Shown: piece by piece, positions 1-6,402 of the stretch
How the letters are laid out: each line of letters starts with the position of its first letter
Position numbering within the stretch: position 1 is the first letter of the stretch
Source of the DNA: CAZLXG01 sp964563585
Lineage (GTDB): Bacteria > Bacteroidota > Bacteroidia > Flavobacteriales > Flavobacteriaceae
Assembly (NCBI GenBank): GCA_964563585.1
Contig: CAZLXG010000067.1
Location: 1-10,947, forward strand
Direction: 5' to 3'
DNA: 10,947 nucleotides
Program-made: the position numbers and the translations under genes
The notes under the pieces: generated by a model
Told to the model about the DNA's origin: nothing
What the model saw: only the letters and a program-made list of their open reading frames with translations
Database searches by the model: none

Positions 1-337
1 TAATAATAAATTATAAACCAAAAAGAGAAAAAAGCCATTTTGATTTTGGATTTATCTTTTTTTCCGGAAACAAATAAGTAACCACATAAAAATATAATAA
101 TGGAGAAGTAAATTCTACCTAAGGAAAATAATAACTTTTAAATAACTCATCATAATCAATCCAATTAATGTCTTGAAGATAGTATTGCATGTTATTTAAA
201 GAATATAAAACTATTAAAGCCGTTAAAAAATAGACGCTTTTGTTTTTATACTTTTTTGAAAGAAATACAACTGCACCAAAGATTAAGCCTTGGATAACTC
301 CAGCAAAAATGATACTATTATATATGTTGAAATTCAA
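1..337 (-). pseudogene. Remnant of AraC-type regulator with membrane sensor N-terminus (runs off window edge)
   Basis: The reading frame from 337 begins NFNIYNSIIFAGVIQG and gives hydrophobic helices like the multi-helix membrane N-terminus of flavobacterial AraC-type (helix-turn-helix) regulators. It meets a TAG stop at 119-121. The same frame then continues with family-like sequence (SPLLYFYVVTYLFPEKK, about 104-56) up to a second stop, TAA at 11-13, and on to the window edge. From memory of the family a Trp is usual where the TAG lies, so a TGG to TAG change is plausible (inference). No ATG exists upstream in frame; the only start is TTG at 335-337, directly after a run of nine T, so the true start may also be lost. 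The DNA-binding domain would lie outside the window. It follows tpiA by 34 bp on the same strand. Family assignment rests on the N-terminal region only. Confidence 0.6.
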
Positions 338-371
338 AAAAAAATGTTTTAGGAATCTCTAATATACTTAA

Positions 372-1121
372 TTAAAACGCATTTACAATAGCAAAAAAGT
401 CTTCTGCGTTAAGTGCTGCTCCTCCAATTAATCCGCCATCTACATCTGGTTTTGAGAAAATTTCTTGTGCATTTGCTGGCTTTACACTTCCTCCATAAAG
501 AATAGACATGCTATTTGCTACATCACCTCCATACTTATTAGACAAAGTTTGTCTGATAAAAGCATGCATATCTTGTGCTTGTTCAGGACTAGCAGTTTCT
601 CCTGTTCCAATTGCCCAAACTGGTTCGTATGCTAAAACAATATTTTTGAAAGCTTCTGCGCCTAAATGAAATAATGCATTTTTAATTTGACCTTCAACTA
701 TATTTTCATGATTACCAGATTTTCTATCTGCTAATTCTTCCCCAAAACAGAAAATAGCACGTATATTGTTTGCTAAAGCAGCATCAACTTTTTTAGCTAA
801 TAATTCATCTGTTTCATTAAAATATGCACGACGCTCGCTATGTCCTAAGATTACAGTTTCTACACCTACACTTTTAAGCATGCTTGCACTTATCTCACCT
901 GTATAAGCTCCATTTTCTGCAAAGTGCATATTTTGTGCTACAACTTCAATATTACTTGTTCTTAATGCCTCAAAAGCATTATAAAGATTTACTGATGTTG
1001 GCGCTATCATTACTTCTGCATTTGAAGTTTGTGCTTGCCCTTTTAAATCTGAAATTAACGCTTCAGTTTGCGATAAATCGTTATTCATTTTCCAGTTACC
1101 TGCAACTATATTTTTTCTCAT
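372..1121 (-). CDS. tpiA: Triosephosphate isomerase
   Basis: Cytosolic glycolytic enzyme interconverting dihydroxyacetone phosphate and glyceraldehyde 3-phosphate; 249 residues, the usual length of this TIM-barrel family. The active site is complete: N9 and K11 in GNWKMN, the electrophile H94 in GHSERR, the catalytic base E166 in AYEPVWAIGTG with the mobile loop just after it, and the phosphate-gripping YGGSVKP (209-215) and GGLIGGAAL (229-237). The start is ATG at 1119-1121, giving the standard MRKNIVAGNWK opening. It lies downstream of the TlpA-like gene on the same strand, but a 134-bp gap with a likely promoter separates them, so it can be transcribed alone. In many Bacteroidota, as I recall, prmA follows tpiA; here a decayed regulator gene follows instead. 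Confidence 0.98.
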   Translation of the reverse strand: MRKNIVAGNWKMNNDLSQTEALISDLKGQAQTSNAEVMIAPTSVNLYNAFEALRTSNIEVVAQNMHFAENGAYTGEISASMLKSVGVETVILGHSERRAYFNETDELLAKKVDAALANNIRAIFCFGEELADRKSGNHENIVEGQIKNALFHLGAEAFKNIVLAYEPVWAIGTGETASPEQAQDMHAFIRQTLSNKYGGDVANSMSILYGGSVKPANAQEIFSKPDVDGGLIGGAALNAEDFFAIVNAF

Positions 1122-1161
1122 TATATGATTGTTTTATTGAATTTAATCTTGATTTATAAGT

Positions 1162-1184
1162 TGTTACAAAATTACGTGTTACAA
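1162..1184 (-). promoter_or_regulatory. Putative tpiA promoter (-7 box) bracketed by an 8-bp direct repeat
   Basis: On the minus strand TAATTTTG (1174-1167) matches the Bacteroidota -7 consensus TAnnTTTG and would start transcription roughly 35-40 bases before the tpiA ATG. No good TTTG -33 box is seen at the expected 19-20 bp spacing. The 8-mer TTGTAACA occurs twice on the minus strand (1184-1177 and 1169-1162), 15 bp apart and overlapping the -7 box, which could be an operator; that role is inference. Confidence 0.35.
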
Positions 1185-1195
1185 TGAGATAAATT

Positions 1196-1241
1196 GCTGA
1201 AAATTTGACTGAATTTTTCAGTTTTTTCAACATTATTCTGA
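1196..1241. terminator. AT-rich hairpins between tlpA-like gene and tpiA, possible weak terminator
   Basis: On the plus strand CTGAAAATT and AATTTTTCAG (about 1197-1221) form a stem with one bulged T, followed by a T run. On the minus strand, which carries the genes here, TTTTTCA and TGAAAAA (about 1241-1219) form a second weak stem just after the TlpA-like stop codon. The stems are almost all A-T pairs, so any termination would be leaky. Confidence 0.3.
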
Positions 1242-1255
1242 AAAATAAAGTTCTT

Positions 1256-1756
1256 TTACAAAGAAGTGTTAATTGCCTCTATTATTTTTTGATCGCTAGC
1301 TGTTGTGGCTTTAAACAATTTAATATTTCCTTGTTTATCAATAACCATATAACGTGGTATCCAATTAGAATTTAAAAAATCTGAGAACTCTCCTTTTTGA
1401 CCCGAATTAATAAAATAATGATTCCCTTTTACTTTATATTTTTCAAGACCTCGTTTCCATGCTGCTATATTTCTATCAACTGATAAAAACACGAATTCTA
1501 CATCTTTAAATTGAGTTTGTAATGCTTTTACTTTTGGCATGCCTTCAATACAATCTCTACACCAAGATGCCCAAACATCAATTAAAACTACTTTACCTTT
1601 ATAGTTAGCAAGTACGTTTTTTAAAGTTGTTGTGTCGCCTTTTAAAGTTGTTATTGTTTCGCTTAAAGCTTCTTCTGAAAACTGTGTTGGTTTTTCAAAA
1701 TTACAGCTAAAAACTGTAAAAACTAAAAGTAGTATTGTATAGATTCGGGTCTTCAT
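1256..1756 (-). CDS. TlpA/ResA-like thioredoxin-fold lipoprotein
   Basis: Membrane-anchored thiol-disulfide oxidoreductase of the TlpA/ResA type, 166 residues. The N-terminus MKTRIYTILLLVFTVFSC is a lipoprotein signal with the lipidated cysteine at C18. The thioredoxin fold carries the redox pair WCRDC (C66, C69), a Pro at 74 after it, and the cis-proline in WIPRYMVID (P134). The linker C18-A50 ends in the KGKVVLIDVWASWC strand typical of the family. Such proteins reduce periplasmic disulfides, for example in cytochrome c maturation; the substrate here is unknown. No cytochrome maturation gene is nearby. It follows the DppB-type permease by 36 bp on the same strand, so it is likely in that operon. 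Start ATG at 1754-1756 fits the signal peptide. Confidence 0.9.
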   Translation of the reverse strand: MKTRIYTILLLVFTVFSCNFEKPTQFSEEALSETITTLKGDTTTLKNVLANYKGKVVLIDVWASWCRDCIEGMPKVKALQTQFKDVEFVFLSVDRNIAAWKRGLEKYKVKGNHYFINSGQKGEFSDFLNSNWIPRYMVIDKQGNIKLFKATTASDQKIIEAINTSL

Positions 1757-1768
1757 AATTAAAATAAG

Positions 1769-1790
1769 ATTTTCGCTTTCGCGGAATTAT
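1769..1790. repeat. Short hairpin TTTCGCTTTCGCGGAA between permease and tlpA-like gene
   Basis: The spacer contains TTTCGCTTTCGCGGAA (1771-1786). On the minus-strand transcript it reads TTCCGCGAAAGCGAAA, a CGC/GCG stem closed by a GAAA tetraloop, with outer T-A pairs after one C-A mismatch. From memory, similar GC-rich palindromes built on CGCTTTCGCG are dispersed between genes in flavobacterial genomes; I could not count copies. It may be a processing or stability element inside the operon. Confidence 0.4.
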
Positions 1791-1792
1791 GT

Positions 1793-2869
1793 CTATTGCA
1801 GTTTCACTTTTGGGTCTAACCAAACATAAATTAAGTCGACAAAAATATTTATAATTACAAATAGTGTCGCAATAACTAAAACAGAACCCATTATTACTGG
1901 TAAATCTAGCGTATTTAAAGCGTTTACAATTTCCTTTCCTAAACCATTCCAACCAAAAATATATTCGACAAAAACCGCTCCTGCTAACATAGAGGCAAAC
2001 CAACCAGAAATTGCTGTAACTACAGGATTTAAAGCATTCTTTAAAGCATGTTTTCTAATAATTTGAAACTCGCTTAATCCTTTTGCTCGTGCTGTTCGAA
2101 TATAATCTTGATTAAAAACTTCTAACAAAGAATTTCGCATGAGTTGAATAACCACCGCCAACGGACGAATACCTAAAACTACTGCTGGTAGTATTAAATT
2201 TTTCCATTTAATATGCATTGCTTCTCCAAAATCGTCAAGCTCATAAAGACTACCTGTCATTTCTAAATTGGTATATTTATGCAATACATAACCAAAAAAC
2301 CATGCGAATAATATGGCACTAAAAAAGGATGGAATACTCATACCAAACGTACTGAAAATCTGAATGGTTTTATCTAACCATTTATCTTTATAAAGTGCAG
2401 ACACAATACCTAACAAAACACCTAAAATTATAGCAATTATAATTGCCGACACCGCTAAAACAAAAGTATTTGGTAGTGTTTCTGCTAATACTTCACTTAC
2501 TCTTTTACCTTGTTTGGTAAAGGATTCTCGTAAATATGGAAATTTTAAAACGGTTGTTGTATTACCAATTGAAAACAACTTAGTTTCATTGTATTTTCCT
2601 TGTCTTAAAAAGGTGTAATCTTCTGCTTTTTTTGAATGAAATGAAATGGGTAACAAATCATTTATATAATAAAAATATTGTGTACTTATAGGTTTATCGA
2701 ATCCATATTTTTGCTTTACAATAGCAAGTTGTTCGCTGTCTTCATTTTGCCCTAACATCATTTGTGCAGGGTCTCCAGGAAGCACATTGAATAAAAAGAA
2801 TATAACAGTAACTACTCCAAATAATGTGAGTAATGCGTAACCAATTTTATTTAGTAGATAGCTTATCAA
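1793..2869 (-). CDS. DppB/OppB-family ABC transporter permease (solitary)
   Basis: Inner-membrane permease of the peptide/nickel ABC importer class, 358 residues. Helix 1 (about 8-30) is followed by the family hallmark VLPGDP (29-34). Further hydrophobic segments lie near 131-157, 169-192, 226-245, 283-305 and 325-350. The cytoplasmic EAA-like loop that contacts the ATPase is clear: RTARAKGLSEFQIIRKHA (258-275), followed by LKNALNP and later FGWNGLGKEIVNAL. It is somewhat longer than typical DppB because of an enlarged segment between helices 1 and 2 (about 35-130). No partner permease (DppC), ATPase or binding protein is in the window, so those must be encoded elsewhere or the protein works differently. 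Its ATG sits 4 bp after the stop of the BT_3928-like gene, indicating cotranscription. Confidence 0.88.
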   Translation of the reverse strand: MISYLLNKIGYALLTLFGVVTVIFFLFNVLPGDPAQMMLGQNEDSEQLAIVKQKYGFDKPISTQYFYYINDLLPISFHSKKAEDYTFLRQGKYNETKLFSIGNTTTVLKFPYLRESFTKQGKRVSEVLAETLPNTFVLAVSAIIIAIILGVLLGIVSALYKDKWLDKTIQIFSTFGMSIPSFFSAILFAWFFGYVLHKYTNLEMTGSLYELDDFGEAMHIKWKNLILPAVVLGIRPLAVVIQLMRNSLLEVFNQDYIRTARAKGLSEFQIIRKHALKNALNPVVTAISGWFASMLAGAVFVEYIFGWNGLGKEIVNALNTLDLPVIMGSVLVIATLFVIINIFVDLIYVWLDPKVKLQ

Positions 2870-2873
2870 ATAG

Positions 2874-4193
2874 TTATTCTTTTTTTAATACAACCTTTAC
2901 ATATGCTGTATAAGAAGTATTATTTGCAGTATTGATTGAATCTAATATATCTCCTTGCGACCTTTCTTTTAAAACATAAACTTCTTCAATACTATTAGGA
3001 TCTATAGCGTCCGTTTCTTCTTTTGAAGAAATTTTATCATCAATTAAATATAATACAGAGTCTACTTCTTTTACAGGTTCAGGTTTCCTTTCAACTTTAG
3101 GCAACTCTAAATTATCAATATCGTTCCAGTGTAGTTTTTGTTTAACAGTTCCGTTATCTAATTCTAAAATCCCAGGATTAGAACGCACCACCGTTTTTAA
3201 TGCTTTTTCGTCACATAAATACCAATCAAAATTTAAGTCGTATGCATCATTAATACGTTGCTTTGTTTCTTCTCCTGATGCTGTTAATCCAATAATTTTA
3301 TAACCATTTCTCATGGCTTCTTCAGACATTTTTTTCAATCGTTCAACGCCACCACTTTCAATGGTTTCTAAACTGTATGATACAATAACGATTAGGTTTT
3401 CTTCACTTAAAAAATACTCGGTTAAATCTTCATCTTCAGTTTCAATTGAGAAATCATAAATTGGAGGTTGATAGCCTTCTTCTATAACTTTACTTTCAAC
3501 ACTTACATATTCACCATCTACATTCGGGTAACTTCCATTTGTAACAATTTCAATGTCTTCGCCTTTCACATTAAATGTCCACGTAAATTCTTGAATTGCT
3601 TTTGGCGCATCTTCTGGCGTACTCATTCCTTCTAGAATATTGGCTCCAATTTTATAAGCTCTAAAATCTTTTGATGGCAAATGCATCAACACATGATACC
3701 CAAACCATAAACTGAAAACAAAACTTAATAAAGCAATAATAGTTGTTAGTAATTTACCAAACAAGGGTTTTATATGCTTTACTCCAAGGAATAAAATCAG
3801 AATAAAAAACAGTAACACAATGTCTTTTGTAAAGCTTTCCCATGGTGTTAATTTTAACGCATCACCAAAACAACCGCAATCTTTTACTTTATCAAAATAC
3901 GCAGAGTAAAACGTTAAAAACGTAAAAAACACAATCATTATTAACAAGCTCCAAACGGTAAATTTAGGTTTGTAACCTATAAGTAAGAACACGCCTAGAA
4001 CCACTTCAAACACAACTACAGAAACCGAAATCATTAACACATACGGTTCTAAAAAAGGAATATTTAAAACATCTGCACTAAAATATTCTTGTAGTTTATA
4101 TGAAAACCCTAACGGATCATTCAGCTTTATTAATCCTGAGATTATAAATAATATGCCAACAAAAATTCTTGAGATTACAACTAAAAATTTCAT
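2874..4193 (-). CDS. BT_3928/DoxX-like membrane protein with thioredoxin-like C-terminal part
   Basis: A 439-residue two-part protein matching, from memory, the Bacteroidota family labelled BT_3928. The N-terminal DoxX/MauE-like part has hydrophobic helices near 4-22, 52-73, 78-98, 124-138 and 147-167, the start motif SGLIKLNDPLGFSYKLQEY (19-37) and the cysteine motif DCGCFGDALKLTPWESF (105-121) with a CxC pair at C106/C108. The part after about 170 is probably periplasmic: a region 171-270 without recognised motifs, then a thioredoxin- or peroxiredoxin-like segment (ENLIVIVSYS about 265-274; FDWYLCDEKALKTVVRSNPG about 332-351) that lacks a CxxC pair. Function is not established; the MauE-like cysteines and the TlpA gene two genes away suggest electron transfer or disulfide handling (inference). 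It starts 1 bp after the DUF1599 stop. Confidence 0.8.
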   Translation of the reverse strand: MKFLVVISRIFVGILFIISGLIKLNDPLGFSYKLQEYFSADVLNIPFLEPYVLMISVSVVVFEVVLGVFLLIGYKPKFTVWSLLIMIVFFTFLTFYSAYFDKVKDCGCFGDALKLTPWESFTKDIVLLFFILILFLGVKHIKPLFGKLLTTIIALLSFVFSLWFGYHVLMHLPSKDFRAYKIGANILEGMSTPEDAPKAIQEFTWTFNVKGEDIEIVTNGSYPNVDGEYVSVESKVIEEGYQPPIYDFSIETEDEDLTEYFLSEENLIVIVSYSLETIESGGVERLKKMSEEAMRNGYKIIGLTASGEETKQRINDAYDLNFDWYLCDEKALKTVVRSNPGILELDNGTVKQKLHWNDIDNLELPKVERKPEPVKEVDSVLYLIDDKISSKEETDAIDPNSIEEVYVLKERSQGDILDSINTANNTSYTAYVKVVLKKE

Positions 4194-4194
4194 A

Positions 4195-4731
4195 TTAATT
4201 ATTTAAATGAATTAGAGCGAAAATCGCATAATTAATCATGTCTTGATAATTAGCATCAATACCTTCGCTAACTAAAGTTTTACCAGCATTATCCTCAATT
4301 TGCTTAACACGCAATAACTTTTGTAAAATTAAATCGGTTAAACTACTTACTCTCATATCACGCCAAGCTTCACCATAATCATGATTTTTATCTTCCATAA
4401 GCTGCTTTGTGAGAACAACTTTTTCTGTGTAAAGTTTAGTAGCTTCTTCAGTAGATAAATCAGGTTGTTCTACAACACCTTTTTCTAATTGAATTAATGC
4501 CATAATACAATAATTAATAATGCCAATAAATTCGCTAGCTTCTCCTTCATCAACCTTTCTAACATCGTTTTGCTGCAAACCTCTAATACGCTGTGCTTTA
4601 ATATAAATTTGGTCGGTAAGCGAAGGTAAACGCAATATTCTCCATGCACTTCCATAATCGCTCATTTTTTTAGTAAATAAACTTTTACACGTATCTATTA
4701 CAGCATCATATTGTTTTGAAGTATCTTGCAT
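4195..4731 (-). CDS. DUF1599 protein with two tandem copies of the domain
   Basis: A 178-residue soluble protein with no signal peptide. It holds two similar halves about 93 residues apart: DYGSAWRILRLPSLTDQI (25-42) with INYCIMALIQL (72-82), and DYGEAWRDMRVSSLTDLI (118-135) with INYAIFALIHL (166-176). The repeated DYGxAWR, SLTD, a K/R pattern and INYxIxALI mark DUF1599, also called nucleotide modification associated domain 1 from its occurrence in phage gene clusters (recalled, not checked). Biochemical function in Bacteroidota is unknown. It is the first gene of the minus-strand group, divergent from folP; this folP neighbourhood is, as I recall, common in the phylum. The start ATG at 4729-4731 precedes MQDTSKQYD; no Shine-Dalgarno is seen. 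Confidence 0.85.
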   Translation of the reverse strand: MQDTSKQYDAVIDTCKSLFTKKMSDYGSAWRILRLPSLTDQIYIKAQRIRGLQQNDVRKVDEGEASEFIGIINYCIMALIQLEKGVVEQPDLSTEEATKLYTEKVVLTKQLMEDKNHDYGEAWRDMRVSSLTDLILQKLLRVKQIEDNAGKTLVSEGIDANYQDMINYAIFALIHLNN

Positions 4732-4836
4732 ATATTAAAATGTATTTTGCGTAAATTTCGCATAAAATAATTTAAAGTTCAAGGTTTCAGGTTTAAAGTT
4801 TTAAACTTAGTATAAACACCTTACATATCTATACAA
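4732..4836. promoter_or_regulatory. Divergent promoter region between DUF1599 gene and folP, with short repeats
   Basis: This 105-bp spacer must hold promoters for both directions, but no full Bacteroidota promoter is obvious; TATTTTG (4743-4749) is one base short of TAnnTTTG. An imperfect palindrome TTGCGTAAATTTCGCATAA (4747-4765) has TGCG/CGCA arms. Next, TTTAAAGTT occurs twice (4771-4779 and 4792-4800) around AAGGTTTCAGG, and GTTTAAAGTTTTAAAC (4791-4806) can form a hairpin. Confidence 0.45.
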
Positions 4837-5661
4837 ATGACAATAAATTGCAAAGGAAAACTTATTGATTTATCTTCTCCAAAAGTAATGGGAATTTTAA
4901 ATATTACTCCCAATTCGTTTTTTGATGGCGGAATGCATAAAGATGACAAAGCTGTTTTACTACATATTGAAAGTATGCTTAATGAAGGGGCAACGTTTAT
5001 TGATGTTGGTGCTTATAGCTCTAAACCAAATGCAGATGATGTAAGTGAAGATGATGAACTAAAGCGCATCATCCCTATTGTAAATTTAGTTTTAAAAGAA
5101 TTTCCTGATGTTTTGCTTTCTATTGACACCTTTAGAAGTGAAGTTGCAAAACAATGTATTGAAGCTGGAGCTGCTTTAGTTAATGATATTTCGGCAGGAA
5201 AGTTAGATGATAATATGATGCAAACGGTTGCCAATTTACATGTGCCATATATTATGATGCATATGAAAGACTCGCCACAAAACATGCAACAACACACTAA
5301 CTATGGCAATCTTATAAAAGATATTTTGTTTTATTTTTCTGAAAGGATATCAGAAGCAAAAGCCTTAGGAATAATTGATCTTATTGTTGATCCTGGTTTT
5401 GGATTTGCTAAAACAATGGAACAGAATTATGAATTGTTGAATAAATTAGAATTATTCAATATGATTGAAAAACCTTTATTAATTGGTGTTTCAAGAAAAT
5501 CGATGATATATAAGGCTTTAGAAACCAATGCTAACGAAGCACTAAACGGAACAACCGTTTTGAACACCATTGCTTTACAAAAAGGTGCTTCAATTTTGCG
5601 TGTACATGATGTAAAAGAAGCTATGGAATGTATTACTTTAGTAGAGTCATTAAGTTGTTGA
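4837..5661 (+). CDS. folP: Dihydropteroate synthase
   Basis: Cytosolic folate-pathway enzyme joining 6-hydroxymethyl-7,8-dihydropterin pyrophosphate to p-aminobenzoate; the target of sulfonamides. At 274 residues it is standard length and every family block is present: MGILNITPNSFFDGG (18-32, N22), DVGAYSSKP (56-64, the Bacteroidota form of the DxGxxSTRP loop), SIDTFR (95-100), NDISAG (116-121), DPGFGFAKT (185-193), GVSRKS (217-222, K221) and LRVHDVKEA (254-262, R255 and H257). Pterin- and pABA-pocket residues therefore look intact. The ATG at 4837-4839 follows an AT-rich leader with no Shine-Dalgarno. It heads a plus-strand group and is followed after 20 bp by the unknown lipoprotein gene and then cdaA. 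Confidence 0.97.
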   Translation: MTINCKGKLIDLSSPKVMGILNITPNSFFDGGMHKDDKAVLLHIESMLNEGATFIDVGAYSSKPNADDVSEDDELKRIIPIVNLVLKEFPDVLLSIDTFRSEVAKQCIEAGAALVNDISAGKLDDNMMQTVANLHVPYIMMHMKDSPQNMQQHTNYGNLIKDILFYFSERISEAKALGIIDLIVDPGFGFAKTMEQNYELLNKLELFNMIEKPLLIGVSRKSMIYKALETNANEALNGTTVLNTIALQKGASILRVHDVKEAMECITLVESLSC

Positions 5662-5681
5662 TTTGTTAAGCTTAAAAAAAA

Positions 5682-6365
5682 ATGAAACATCTAATATTAC
5701 TTTGTCTTACTCTATTTGTCTTTTCCTGCGGAAATGAAAAAGTAATACAACTTCCAGAAATAAATCACTCAAAAATTACAGATTTAAAAGATATTTCGGC
5801 GGCTTATTTATTTTATAATGAAACTAAAGCTGATAGTGTTGAACTCAACCGAAAAAATTTAATTGTTTCTACAAATTGGGTAGTTAATGTTGATAAACGC
5901 TTAACGTTAAAACAAGTAATTCCGCATATAAAATTTTTACAAAACAAGAAACTTAATTCTAGTCATAAAAACGAAAAAGCTAAAAACTACTTTACTTGTA
6001 ATGATATTGCGAATAAAAATTTAGGATTTATTGAGTTTACGGATGTAGTTTATACAGACAAAAAAAATATAATAAATTATTCTAAAGCTTCTGATTTAAA
6101 ATCACTTAAAAACCAAATAACAATAAGTTTTAATTCATCAAATATTGCTCGTATTTTTAATCCGAATTCAGAAACATTCTCAATAAAAATTGATAAAGAC
6201 CAAGTATTAAAAAGCTTAAAAAATATTGATTTTCCAGAAAACATAATCTACTTTGATTTTAATTCAGATTTACTTTTTCAAGATTATATAACATATAAAT
6301 CGATAATATCTAAAGCAAATTTAAAACAAGCAAAAACATCTAATCAAGAGTTTATATATAATTAA
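5682..6365 (+). CDS. Small lipoprotein of unknown function between folP and cdaA
   Basis: A 227-residue protein I cannot assign to a characterised family. MKHLILLCLTLFVFSCGNEK is a lipoprotein signal with lipidated C16; the residues after the cysteine (GNEK) do not decide inner or outer membrane. The mature part is hydrophilic and Lys/Asn-rich with no further membrane helix. Recognisable stretches are ISAAYLFYNETKADSVELNR, STNWVVNVDKRLTLKQVIPHI (about 64-84) and IDFPENIIYFDFNSDLLFQ (about 182-201); I recall similar proteins beside folP and cdaA in other flavobacteria, but cannot confirm it. Coding use matches its neighbours. Spacing is 20 bp after folP and 37 bp before the cdaA start, so shared transcription is likely. 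The ATG at 5682 is directly preceded by an A run (TTAAGCTTAAAAAAAA). Confidence 0.8.
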   Translation: MKHLILLCLTLFVFSCGNEKVIQLPEINHSKITDLKDISAAYLFYNETKADSVELNRKNLIVSTNWVVNVDKRLTLKQVIPHIKFLQNKKLNSSHKNEKAKNYFTCNDIANKNLGFIEFTDVVYTDKKNIINYSKASDLKSLKNQITISFNSSNIARIFNPNSETFSIKIDKDQVLKSLKNIDFPENIIYFDFNSDLLFQDYITYKSIISKANLKQAKTSNQEFIYN

Positions 6366-6402
6366 CCATAATTTCTTAAATTTACAAAAACCAATATAGC
6401 CT

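Noticed and set aside
884..1159. 91-codon plus-strand open frame over the start of tpiA
   Set aside because: Antisense shadow of a fully conserved enzyme gene; Leu-rich composition results from reading A/T-rich codons in reverse.
1707..2003. 98-codon minus-strand frame spanning the end of the permease and start of the tlpA-like gene
   Set aside because: Overlaps two well supported genes in another frame; Cys/Tyr/Phe-rich junk composition.
5013..5297. Minus-strand open frames inside folP (also 5427-5690)
   Set aside because: Shadows of folP, which has all catalytic motifs on the plus strand.
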